This document shows, in pieces, positions 57,011 to 64,000 of a DNA stretch of 64,000 nucleotides. The translations under genes were made by a program, and so were the position numbers. Each line of letters opens with the position of its first letter. Positions within the stretch are counted from its first letter, which is position 1. This DNA is from Lentisphaera profundi (lineage in GTDB: Bacteria > Verrucomicrobiota > Lentisphaeria > Lentisphaerales > Lentisphaeraceae), in NCBI RefSeq assembly GCF_028728065.1, contig NZ_CP117812.1:2232001-2296000 (forward strand). The letters run 5' to 3'. Below the pieces are notes generated by a model. It made no database searches. It saw only the letters and a program-made list of their open reading frames with translations, and was not told the origin of the DNA.

Positions 57011-59695
57011 ATGAAAAAATTACTAAACAACCGATTCCAAAAAGATGACTCCGGAATTGCCATCATGTTCTCTCTTATGATGCTGGCTGTATTTCTTGTC
57101 TTAGGAATGGGTTTCTCGGCTTATATGACAAATATTCGGCGTGGTGCTGAATTCCAAAAAGACCTCTATTTAAATGATGGTGTTGAAAAGGTAATCCTTG
57201 CCCAAGTAACCGCTGCGATAAAAGGTTTCTTTAGCCCTATTTCAGATTCATCCATAGAGTACTATAATTCGATACCTGAAGCTTCTTCAAGTTTTTTTGG
57301 CGATGCCACCTTTGAGCAAGTGACTCCGGCTACTGGCAATGATGAAGATCATGTATTTAAAACCTGGGGCATTGACAATACTGATGCTAATATTGCAAAC
57401 TCCCTAGTCAACCTCAATTGGATTAACACTCAAGACAACGCCGAAATAGATACCAATTTCAAAGGAAGTTTTTCCTCTCCCACAGGGGCAGACCTTGGCT
57501 GGCAAGAACATAAAGTTAATTCTAACAATGCGAACGACCCCAATTACGCTATTTCTAATTGGTTTATAATTGGTATGTCTGGAAGGCTTGATCCTTTAGT
57601 TTATGATTCCGATTCTGGCTACGATGAACGTGCCCAAGCTGACGACATATCTAAAATAAATCTAAGTAACATAGTCATTGATCCCACTCATGCTAATAAC
57701 TTAACTTCAAAAGATACTGGTGATGTCAACCGTTGGACTAGCCTCACCGATATACATGAGAAGATGCTTGATGGTGGCATCACTAATGACACTGCTTATT
57801 ATGCTTTTTTCCCTATTGATTCGGGAACTAACAGTGACACCAATGAAACACTTGATGGCTCAACAATCCCCACGACTACTGATAAGTCAGGATTAATTAG
57901 TCCTAATGCACTTTTCAACTTAACCAATGTCGCAACATCAACCCCTAATGTCATCGTAAGTTCTATACCTTACCTTAACAATGGAACATTAACTACTGAA
58001 CAAAAAATTCAAATCGCTGCTAATATCCGAGACTATTGCGACCCAGACGACAATGCCGAGAGTGACTATACTACGCCAACCGGGACTCCACCGACATATG
58101 TAGGAAATGAAAAAGTCCCTTACTTAAATAAACTTGTGATTGATTTGGTCGGCTCATGGGGCGACTATGACACCGACGGCGGAAATGACTTCTTAGGCTA
58201 TAAATTAGGCTTTTATGGTGAATTAATTGACTTATATGCATCATCAAAAGCTTCTCAAATGTTAGTGACATTTACAATTAATATTGAAGATGGAGCAAGT
58301 AATACACTTGTGGACGAGAGCTTAAGCCAAACCGCTACAATTAATTTTTCTGCATCCGGTGCAGCGGCTTATATAACAGCAACCACAGCTTTAACTAACT
58401 CTGATTTAGTCAAGGATGTCAGTGGACAAAGTGCAACAGCAAGAATTACCATCACTAACCTTATTTTATTGGACTCAGGAGGATCAAACCTCTATGATTA
58501 TGCTAATATTAATGATAAATGGCCAGATCTTTTCATTGACAATGGAAATACTTTCTCCGTCTCAACTGAGTGTATCGAACCTAAAAATAACCTTTCCACT
58601 TCATCTTGGGAGTTTATTAGCACTCCTGGGGGCGGATATGGTACGGGAGCAGGCAACACTTTTAAAACAGGGCAAAAAAATGACACATGGGCTACCGCAT
58701 ATGCGGCAGTTGCAAACGACCAAAAAGACTATGAGCCTCAAGCATTAGTTAGTGGTGACCCTTTAGATCTCTCTACTAATTACATAAGAAACAATTCTAT
58801 ACAAAATCTTCATGAACTTGGTTATATACATAGATCAATTAATTACCAAACACTCAACTTAATTGAATACAATACTGGAAGTGAAGATGCCTATTTTGGC
58901 CAAGGGGATAACCTCCCTGACTTACCTGGCATTGCAAATTACTCTAATTCTGGAACTGATCAACTGTACACATCTAACTCAGCTAGCGGTGGCGACAGTG
59001 GGGAAGATGCCTCATGGAGCTCAACTGTAACTCTCTCTGATGGTGGTGACAGATCCATACTAAACTATGTAAGTATAGATGGTGCTGAGGAATCAGTTAA
59101 CACCCAAGGCCTCATCAATCCAAATACTTCTCACCCCCACGTCCTAGTAGCACTCTTCTCTGATTTACAAGCTTATCACCCTCACTTAAATGGCCGAGTC
59201 GGAGACCTAGCTGCCGTTTCTAACAAAACAACACAAGATGAAATCACCCAAACTGAATTATATTCCCTTTTAAATCTTTTCCCAGGAATTGATCCTAGTA
59301 ACTACAATAGCTACCCAAGTACGCCTCCTAGTGAAGGATATTTTGATGCCTTTTGGTTTAAAAATCGTGTTAATAACCCACCCAGCTACGGTATTCCTTT
59401 CAAAAAATCCTTAGAAGCAGGCATATTAAATGATAGACAAGCCGAAGTCCTACTCTGTAATACTAGACGATTTGTTAGCGCTAATCGCAACACCTATATT
59501 GGAGCTCTCAGAGCGCGTATTGCAGAAAACATTACTTTAGCTGGAAGTGATATTGCCGACCCGTATGTTGGAGGAGGATCAGAAACTCTAAAACAATTTT
59601 ATTTATTTCGTGAATTAATTGATATTAACTCCACCCCACATAACCCGTCCGATGATATATACCGTGTGAGAACCTTTAAAGAAGTGACCCGTTGA
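57011..59695 (+). CDS. Large GspK-like surface protein (resembles Verru_Chthon cassette protein A)
   Basis: The 894-residue protein starts with DDSGIAIMFSLMMLAVFLVLG, a hydrophobic stretch like that of PilX/GspK-type pseudopilins but without the Glu at +5. The very long rest is rich in Asn, Asp, Ser and Thr, has few Cys and no recognised domain, as expected for an extracellular structural protein. A conserved end (RVRTFKEVTR) and an inner segment (LNDRQAEVLLCNTRRFVSANRN) may be family marks. It is the last of the four cassette genes; the next gene overlaps by one base. Confidence 0.75.
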   Translation: MKKLLNNRFQKDDSGIAIMFSLMMLAVFLVLGMGFSAYMTNIRRGAEFQKDLYLNDGVEKVILAQVTAAIKGFFSPISDSSIEYYNSIPEASSSFFGDATFEQVTPATGNDEDHVFKTWGIDNTDANIANSLVNLNWINTQDNAEIDTNFKGSFSSPTGADLGWQEHKVNSNNANDPNYAISNWFIIGMSGRLDPLVYDSDSGYDERAQADDISKINLSNIVIDPTHANNLTSKDTGDVNRWTSLTDIHEKMLDGGITNDTAYYAFFPIDSGTNSDTNETLDGSTIPTTTDKSGLISPNALFNLTNVATSTPNVIVSSIPYLNNGTLTTEQKIQIAANIRDYCDPDDNAESDYTTPTGTPPTYVGNEKVPYLNKLVIDLVGSWGDYDTDGGNDFLGYKLGFYGELIDLYASSKASQMLVTFTINIEDGASNTLVDESLSQTATINFSASGAAAYITATTALTNSDLVKDVSGQSATARITITNLILLDSGGSNLYDYANINDKWPDLFIDNGNTFSVSTECIEPKNNLSTSSWEFISTPGGGYGTGAGNTFKTGQKNDTWATAYAAVANDQKDYEPQALVSGDPLDLSTNYIRNNSIQNLHELGYIHRSINYQTLNLIEYNTGSEDAYFGQGDNLPDLPGIANYSNSGTDQLYTSNSASGGDSGEDASWSSTVTLSDGGDRSILNYVSIDGAEESVNTQGLINPNTSHPHVLVALFSDLQAYHPHLNGRVGDLAAVSNKTTQDEITQTELYSLLNLFPGIDPSNYNSYPSTPPSEGYFDAFWFKNRVNNPPSYGIPFKKSLEAGILNDRQAEVLLCNTRRFVSANRNTYIGALRARIAENITLAGSDIADPYVGGGSETLKQFYLFRELIDINSTPHNPSDDIYRVRTFKEVTR

Positions 59696-60195
59696 TGAAA
59701 AAAATTATCTATACATTAGTGATATTACTAAGTTCCCAGCTATTGGCTCAAAAAAACATGAAAATTGCATATTCCGATAACCAACTTGAGCAACTGAAGG
59801 CTCTAGAGTTTTTTGAATATAACTATGTGAAAAAAGCAAAAAAAGAATTAACTGAAGTAAAAAAAACTATCACTAAATACGAACGTGGTCTCGCTAAACT
59901 AGCTAAAAAATCTAAAGTCTATAAAACTCGATATGCCGAATTAAAAGAACTCAAAAACGAAGAGAAATCTCACAAAATATTAATACTATACCCAAGTATC
60001 TATACTAAGGCCATTGATTTTTACGTAGCAAATAACTTTGTCGAGCAACAAAAGCACATGAAATTAAAAATGGAACTAGAGAAACAATACAAAGAATTAT
60101 CTAAAAAAGACTTCCCCAATATTGCAGGTGAATATAGCCTATACAAAAAGGGAAAAAAACGCAAACCCTCTAAACGCACGGCCTCTTCAAAGTAA
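59695..60195 (+). CDS. Secreted coiled-coil protein of unknown function
   Basis: About 166 residues from the ATG at 59695, which overlaps the preceding stop by one base. A signal peptide (MKKIIYTLVILLSSQLLAQ) is followed by a mostly Lys/Glu-rich coiled coil and a basic end (KKGKKRKPSKRTASSK). No family is recognised. Its place in the prepilin operon suggests an exported accessory protein. Confidence 0.7.
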   Translation: MKKIIYTLVILLSSQLLAQKNMKIAYSDNQLEQLKALEFFEYNYVKKAKKELTEVKKTITKYERGLAKLAKKSKVYKTRYAELKELKNEEKSHKILILYPSIYTKAIDFYVANNFVEQQKHMKLKMELEKQYKELSKKDFPNIAGEYSLYKKGKKRKPSKRTASSK

Positions 60196-61121
60196 TGCTC
60201 AGAGTTTTAGTTTTTTTTCTATGCTTGAATGTTTGGTCCCAAGGCAGCTTAACTGAAAGCTGTCTTTTTGATTTTGCGCAGGGCATTAAGGCTCAAACAC
60301 TCATTGGCCAAGAAGATCAGTACACAAGCCTTCAACAGCCCCTAGAACGTGCCCAAAGGCTCCATAGTCGCAAAGCGGTCGCTATCAAAAATTACTTGCG
60401 CAAGGCGCAAAACTCCATCGTAGATTTCAGTACTAAGGAAAAAGAACTTCTCAATCAAGCTTCCGCAGAATTGGCCGAGACTTTCAAAGCTTACAAGCTC
60501 GACTTCCCCAAGAAAATCTATTATCTGAAGACTAACGGCAAAGAAGAAGGCGCGCCCTACACACGTAAAAACTTCATCGTTTTCCCTGACTCGAGCCTCA
60601 AAAAAAACTTAGCTGAACTCAAAGAATTACTCGCTCATGAGCTCTTTCATATCCTCAGTCGTTATCATCCCGACTTAAGTACCGAGCTCTACAAAATTAT
60701 TGGCTTTCATTATTGTGGCACCATCAAAGAATCACCCGAACTCAAAGCCATTCGCATTACCAACCCCGACGCCCCTCTGTACCAACACTACATCATGCTC
60801 AAAGACAAGAAGGGTAAAACTTTCCCCGCCATTCCCTTTTTACATCTCAAAATCAAATCACTCAAAGAAGTCGATGATCATTCCGTCTTTCGTCACATGC
60901 AGCTCAGCTTTGTCAAAATTGATTTAAAAAAGCTAAGTACCCTCGGCCCCATTATCCCCGTAGAAGCTATTGCACCCTCACTCTTTAAACAAATTGGTGA
61001 TAATACCCATTATATCATTCACCCCGAAGAAACTATCTCAGATAACTTCGCACAAATCATGTGCGGCATCCCAGCAAAAACCCCCAGGATTCACCATGAA
61101 ATCAAGTCGACGCTACGCTGA
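60195..61121 (+). CDS. Secreted HExxH metalloprotease-like protein
   Basis: The 308-residue protein has a signal peptide (ends ~residue 16) and a zinc-protease motif H148-E-L-F-H152 (LLAHELFHILSRYHP), typical of M-type gluzincins; E or H further on as third ligand cannot be assigned by eye (candidates in HPEETISDNFAQIM). It is the last gene of the prepilin operon, coupled by one base, and could process the exported large protein. Its last codons and stop (CGCTGA) fall in linker-hairpin array 5. Confidence 0.75.
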   Translation: MLRVLVFFLCLNVWSQGSLTESCLFDFAQGIKAQTLIGQEDQYTSLQQPLERAQRLHSRKAVAIKNYLRKAQNSIVDFSTKEKELLNQASAELAETFKAYKLDFPKKIYYLKTNGKEEGAPYTRKNFIVFPDSSLKKNLAELKELLAHELFHILSRYHPDLSTELYKIIGFHYCGTIKESPELKAIRITNPDAPLYQHYIMLKDKKGKTFPAIPFLHLKIKSLKEVDDHSVFRHMQLSFVKIDLKKLSTLGPIIPVEAIAPSLFKQIGDNTHYIIHPEETISDNFAQIMCGIPAKTPRIHHEIKSTLR

Positions 61122-61258
61122 GTTTACGGCCTAAGGGCCTGAGTTTACGCTACGCTGAGTTTACGGCCTAAGGGCCTGAGTTTACGCTACGCTGAGTTGA
61201 CGAAGCAGAGCTTCTGAGTTTACGGCCTAAGGGCCGGAGTTGACGCCAACTAGTTGGC
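61112..61258 (+). repeat. Linker-hairpin array 5 (begins inside the protease gene)
   Basis: The first core GCTACGC ends the coding sequence, and linker TGAGTTTAC begins with the stop codon TGA. Later cores: GGCC-TAAG-GGCC, GC-TAC-GC, GGCC-TAAG-GGCC, GC-TAC-GC, GAAGC-AGA-GCTTC, GGCC-TAAG-GGCC, GCCAAC-TA-GTTGGC. Confidence 0.88.
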
Positions 61259-61307
61259 TAAGAAAAACAAAGTCTTAAACCACCGATCCTACGGATTTAA
61301 ATATATA

Positions 61308-61547
61308 TTCTCAGCGCGAAGCGCGTATTCTCAGCGCGAAGCGCGTATTCTCAGCGCGAAGTGCGTAAACTCAGGCCAAAAGCCGTTCTTTCAGCGTAGC
61401 GGTCTTTCAGCGTAGCGGTCTTTCAGCGTAGCGGTCTTTAGCGTAGCGGTCTTTCAGCGTAGCGGTCTTTAGCGTAGCGGTCTTTAGCGTAGCGGTCTTT
61501 CAGCGTAGCGGTCTTTCAGCGTAGCGGTCTTTCAGCGTAGCGACTCA
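61308..61547 (-). repeat. Linker-hairpin array 6 (ends at the usp stop codon)
   Basis: On the minus strand the array starts with the usp stop TGA (TGAGTCGCTACGC), runs through about ten 16-nt units (linker TGAAAGACC, core GC-TAC-GC, some shortened), a GGC-TTTT-GGCC unit and three 20-nt units (TGAGAATAC, GCGC-TTC-GCGC; one has GCAC). It faces array 5 in the same convergent intergenic region; the 50 bp between them holds no gene. Confidence 0.86.
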
Positions 61548-62426
61548 TTTCACAACCAAAATATCAATTTTCGCATCGTGAATTATATGCCTCACCGTAC
61601 TGCCCGTAATCATTTTCTCGATATTGTGATTAGAAGAGGAACTAACGACAATCAATTCCGCCTTAGTTTCTTCTGCAAATAGATGTATTTGTGCGGAGGG
61701 ATCACCAAAGCGTACATGATGTGGGTAACGCTCTGGCTCGATATTCAGTAAATTATAGAGGCGCCTAAATTGCTGCTCAGCCTCTTTCCGGAATACATCA
61801 TCCGTAATTTGTGTGACACCATCATTGGAACTGAGGTAGCCATCAAAATCAGAATAGTTGATCACCTCGGGCAAAACGTGAATGAATTCTAAGTCCGCTC
61901 CCGTCTGTTGCGCAAATAGCAAAGCTTGAGCCGCCGCTTTTTGACAAGCAGCAGTAAAATCTACCGGGCATAAAATACGTTTTGGTATCCCCGTAAAAGC
62001 CTTATCGGGATGAATCCATACGGGGCCCTCGGCATATTTCACCAGGCGTTCGGCGTGGCTTTTGCCCAACATGTGCATAAAACCCGTACTATGACGGCCT
62101 ATAACAATCAGTGAATTCCCTATTTTTTTTGCAATGCTCGCAAGCTCTTTGGCGGTATTGCCCACACTAATGAGTGGTGCCTCAATCTTGTGATGGCCAT
62201 TATCGGGATAAAGATGCTGAATTTCATCACTTAACTTTATCATTATTTTATCTAAAACTTCATCTGTAGACTTGGGATGCAGCAACTTCACACTGAGGGG
62301 CTCTATGATGTGTACTGGATAAATTAATGCACCAAAAAGCTGACTTAATTTTTGCGCTTCTCGCACAGCTAAACTGAATTGTTTTTTGGAAGTGACGCCC
62401 ACTATGATTGTTTCGATATTTTTCAT
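61545..62426 (-). CDS. Tandem universal stress protein
   Basis: The 293-residue protein consists of two UspA domains (about 1-145 and 147-293). The first ends IVIGRHSTGFMHMLGKSHAERLV and has a nearly normal ATP-binding G-2X-G-9X-G spacing in its Gly residues. The second has VVSSSSNHNIEKMITGSTVRHII, where the first Gly positions are replaced, so it may not bind ATP. It is likely cytoplasmic and stress-linked. Single gene, read toward array 6. Confidence 0.9.
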   Translation of the reverse strand: MKNIETIIVGVTSKKQFSLAVREAQKLSQLFGALIYPVHIIEPLSVKLLHPKSTDEVLDKIMIKLSDEIQHLYPDNGHHKIEAPLISVGNTAKELASIAKKIGNSLIVIGRHSTGFMHMLGKSHAERLVKYAEGPVWIHPDKAFTGIPKRILCPVDFTAACQKAAAQALLFAQQTGADLEFIHVLPEVINYSDFDGYLSSNDGVTQITDDVFRKEAEQQFRRLYNLLNIEPERYPHHVRFGDPSAQIHLFAEETKAELIVVSSSSNHNIEKMITGSTVRHIIHDAKIDILVVK

Positions 62427-62822
62427 CTTTAAAGCTCCTCGTTTTCCTCAATTTATTACATGGAGAATTCAAATACAAAAAAACACCCTCTCCAAAGACT
62501 TAATTTACATAGATTTGTACGCTTCTTAAAAAACACAGAAAACTTATCCGCTGCTAAGCAGCACCAAATGTGCATTCTTTTTATCAAAAATCTTTACCAT
62601 TTATTAATCGCTACCTATTTCCTTGCCTAATAAAACAGGTTATAATCTATACTAATTTGTAAAATCTTACTTGATGAAAAGTGCTCACGTCACTTTTCAT
62701 GCGGAGCCTGCCTGGCTTTTGCTTCGCAAAAGAATGATCAATTTTAAATACACAATTTTTAATTAGAAGCAACAGCGAGTAGTTCAAACTTGGCAGTCAT
62801 CAGCTTAAACCATCTACTACAA
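62427..62822. other. Divergent spacer between usp and cysQ with dyads
   Basis: It holds ATGAAAAGTG-N7-CACTTTTCAT (about 62673-62701) and CTTTTGCTTCGCAAAAG (62717-62733), then an AATT cluster. Upstream motifs TTGCCT/TATAAT (TTATAATC at 62641) could form a promoter. No gene is seen. Confidence 0.4.
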
Positions 62823-63028
62823 TCAGGCCATAGGCGGTCTCTCAGCCGTAGGCGTTCTTTCAGCGCAGCGTTCTTTCAGCCGTAGGCGTTCTTTCAGCGC
62901 AGCGTTCTTTCAGCCGTAGGCGTTCTTTCAGCGCAGCGTTCTTTCAGCGCAGCGTTCTTTCAGCGCAGCGTTCTTTCAGCCGTAGGCGTTCTTTCAGCCG
63001 TAGGCGGTCTTTCAGCGTAGCGTTCTTT
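62823..63028 (-). repeat. Linker-hairpin array 7 (upstream of cysQ)
   Basis: About a dozen units on the minus strand: linkers TGAAAGAAC and TGAAAGACC, cores GC-TGC-GC (10 or fewer), GCC-TAC-GGC and one GC-TAC-GC. Unlike most arrays it lies between divergent genes; its 5' end (63028) is not at a gene end, and its 3' side runs 35 bp from the cysQ start in the leader position. Confidence 0.82.
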
Positions 63029-63062
63029 CTTCTTTAAACCTCACAATAACGAAACTCTATTC

Positions 63063-63806
63063 ATGATAAACGACATAATAAAACTTGCCCGTGAAGCCGG
63101 CGCTAAGATCATGGAGATCTATGCCACTGACTTCGAAGTTTACACCAAAGACGACAAATCTCCCCTTACTGAAGCCGACCAAGCTGCTAACGCAATCATT
63201 TGTGCTGGCTTGCAAGAACTCACTCCAAATATCCCCATCCTCTCTGAAGAAAACAAAACCATTGATTACGCGGATAGAAAAGATTGGACTCAAATGTGGG
63301 TTGTAGATCCCATTGATGGCACCAAAGAGTTTATCAAAAAAAATGGTGAATTCACTGTGAACATCGCCTTAGTAGAGCGCGGCATACCCATTGCCGGCGT
63401 TGTTTATGCTCCTGCCATTGATGATCTTTATTGGGCAGATGAAACGGGTGCCTATAAAAATGGCGATAAATTACCTCTCACGACTAATAACACACCAGAA
63501 AAAGCTCTGACCATTGTGGCCAGCCGCTCACACATGTCTCAAGAAACTCAAGATTATGTCGACTCACTCAAAGCCGGTACCGAATCAATTGAACTCACTT
63601 CTGTGGGTAGCTCACTCAAACTCTGCTACGTTGCCGAAGGCAAAGCGGACCAATACCCTCGCCTCGCCCCCACCATGGAATGGGACACGGCTGCCGCTCA
63701 CGCCGTCGCCCTTCAGGCAGGCAAGGAAGTTCTCGATTTCAAAACACGCAAGCCTCTGCAGTACAACAAAGAAAATCTTCTCAACCCCTGGTTCCTGGTA
63801 AAGTAA
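63063..63806 (+). CDS. cysQ: 3'(2'),5'-bisphosphate nucleotidase
   Basis: The 247-residue enzyme converts PAP/PAPS to AMP/APS in sulfate assimilation, or acts as an inositol monophosphatase-family member. Motifs: DKSPLTEADQAAN (metal/substrate loop), LSEEN (E62-E63), VVDPIDGTKEF (D82-D85) and MEWDTAAAHAV with the last Asp. No signal peptide. Its TAA stop starts linker-hairpin array 8. Confidence 0.94.
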   Translation: MINDIIKLAREAGAKIMEIYATDFEVYTKDDKSPLTEADQAANAIICAGLQELTPNIPILSEENKTIDYADRKDWTQMWVVDPIDGTKEFIKKNGEFTVNIALVERGIPIAGVVYAPAIDDLYWADETGAYKNGDKLPLTTNNTPEKALTIVASRSHMSQETQDYVDSLKAGTESIELTSVGSSLKLCYVAEGKADQYPRLAPTMEWDTAAAHAVALQAGKEVLDFKTRKPLQYNKENLLNPWFLVK

Positions 63807-63878
63807 GGAAGAACGTTCACGAGTGAACTTAAAGTAGAAAGATCGCTGCGCTTAAAGAACGGCGTGACGCCTGAAAGA
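63804..63878 (+). repeat. Linker-hairpin array 8 (begins at the cysQ stop codon)
   Basis: After TAAGGAAGAAC come the cores GTTCAC-GA-GTGAAC, GC-TGC-GC and GGCG-TGA-CGCC with linkers TTAAAGAAC and TGAAAG. It ends 6 nt before the next gene's start. Confidence 0.75.
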
Positions 63879-63883
63879 GAAAA

Positions 63884-64000
63884 ATGGAAGAGAAGATGAT
63901 TCATTATTACGAGAAACTCGAGGTATGGAAACAAACCGTGGATTTGAGTCTTGACATCTACAAGGTCTTACATAATTGCAAAGACTATGGTCTCAGAGAT
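63884..64000 (+). CDS. Four-helix-bundle protein (S23/IVS family), partial
   Basis: 39 residues are visible before the window ends (MEEKMIHYYEKLEVWKQTVD, LSLDIYKVLHNCKDYGLRD). YEKLEVWKQ and the following helix match the family of proteins first seen in intervening sequences of spirochaete 23S rRNA (TIGR02436/PF05635). Most are free-standing, function unknown. It starts just after array 8; AGAGA is a weak ribosome site. Confidence 0.8.
   Translation, partial: MEEKMIHYYEKLEVWKQTVDLSLDIYKVLHNCKDYGLRD

Overview
The window looks like a chromosomal segment from a marine member of the PVC superphylum, most likely Lentisphaerae (Lentisphaera-like). The basis is gene content: five secreted formylglycine sulfatases in a row, ECF sigma factors paired with Hanks-type kinases or a FecR-LamG protein, a four-gene prepilin block resembling the Verru_Chthon cassettes, a giant DUF1080/cytochrome c fusion, and a 23S-5S rRNA unit with no 16S gene beside it. 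The genus is inferred, not measured.

Layout. 1-4.7 kb: an ABC ATPase with a fused GldF/GldG-like permease (cut by the left edge) and a class I fumarase. 4.7-8.3 kb: an accessory island holding toxin-antitoxin genes separated by 67-bp attC-like sites, a 130-bp MITE-like element, an intact IS1595-type insertion sequence with its 8-bp target duplication, and REP-like palindromes. The island is bracketed by two 93%-identical copies of the 3' end and terminator of a sialate O-acetylesterase gene; only the right copy is a whole gene. 8.3-16.8 kb: acetylesterase, cysK, a GHL10-type hydrolase, trpD, sixA, a small Ser/Thr kinase and a secreted thioredoxin-like protein. 16.8-21 kb: a two-gene nitrate reductase-like molybdoenzyme operon. 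21-31 kb: a secreted beta-propeller hydrolase, a sigma factor with a kinase whose external domain is CBM-like, and the divergent 1269-residue protein carrying the same CBM-like domain, then metY. 31.2-35.1 kb: tRNA-Ala, tRNA-Ile, 23S and 5S rRNA on the minus strand with two terminators and no 16S. 35.2-40.4 kb: argJ, a catalytically degenerate RNase Y homologue, 5-formyl-THF cyclo-ligase and rarA. 40.5-50.8 kb: five sulfatases, then an ECF sigma factor and a FecR-LamG protein. 51.4-54.2 kb: a second sigma/kinase pair. 54.9-61.1 kb: the prepilin-like block plus a coiled-coil protein and a HExxH protein. 61.5-64 kb: a tandem universal stress protein, cysQ and the start of a four-helix-bundle gene.

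How it fits together: most of the accessory content points to degradation of sulfated, acetylated polysaccharides (sulfatases, acetylesterase, propeller hydrolase, DUF1080/CBM protein) under surface-sensing control by sigma/kinase and sigma/FecR modules. Sulfur assimilation genes (cysK, metY, cysQ) lie in between but are not obviously co-regulated.

The most unusual signal is non-coding. From 48.6 kb to the right end, at least eight intergenic arrays are built from a 9-nt linker (roughly TGARNNNMC) alternating with perfectly self-complementary cores of 7-14 nt. The stems differ from unit to unit but always stay paired, and several arrays begin exactly at the stop codon of the upstream gene. 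Heptanucleotide tandem repeats, one of 27 copies directly in the 5' region of an ECF sigma gene, occur in the same stretch.
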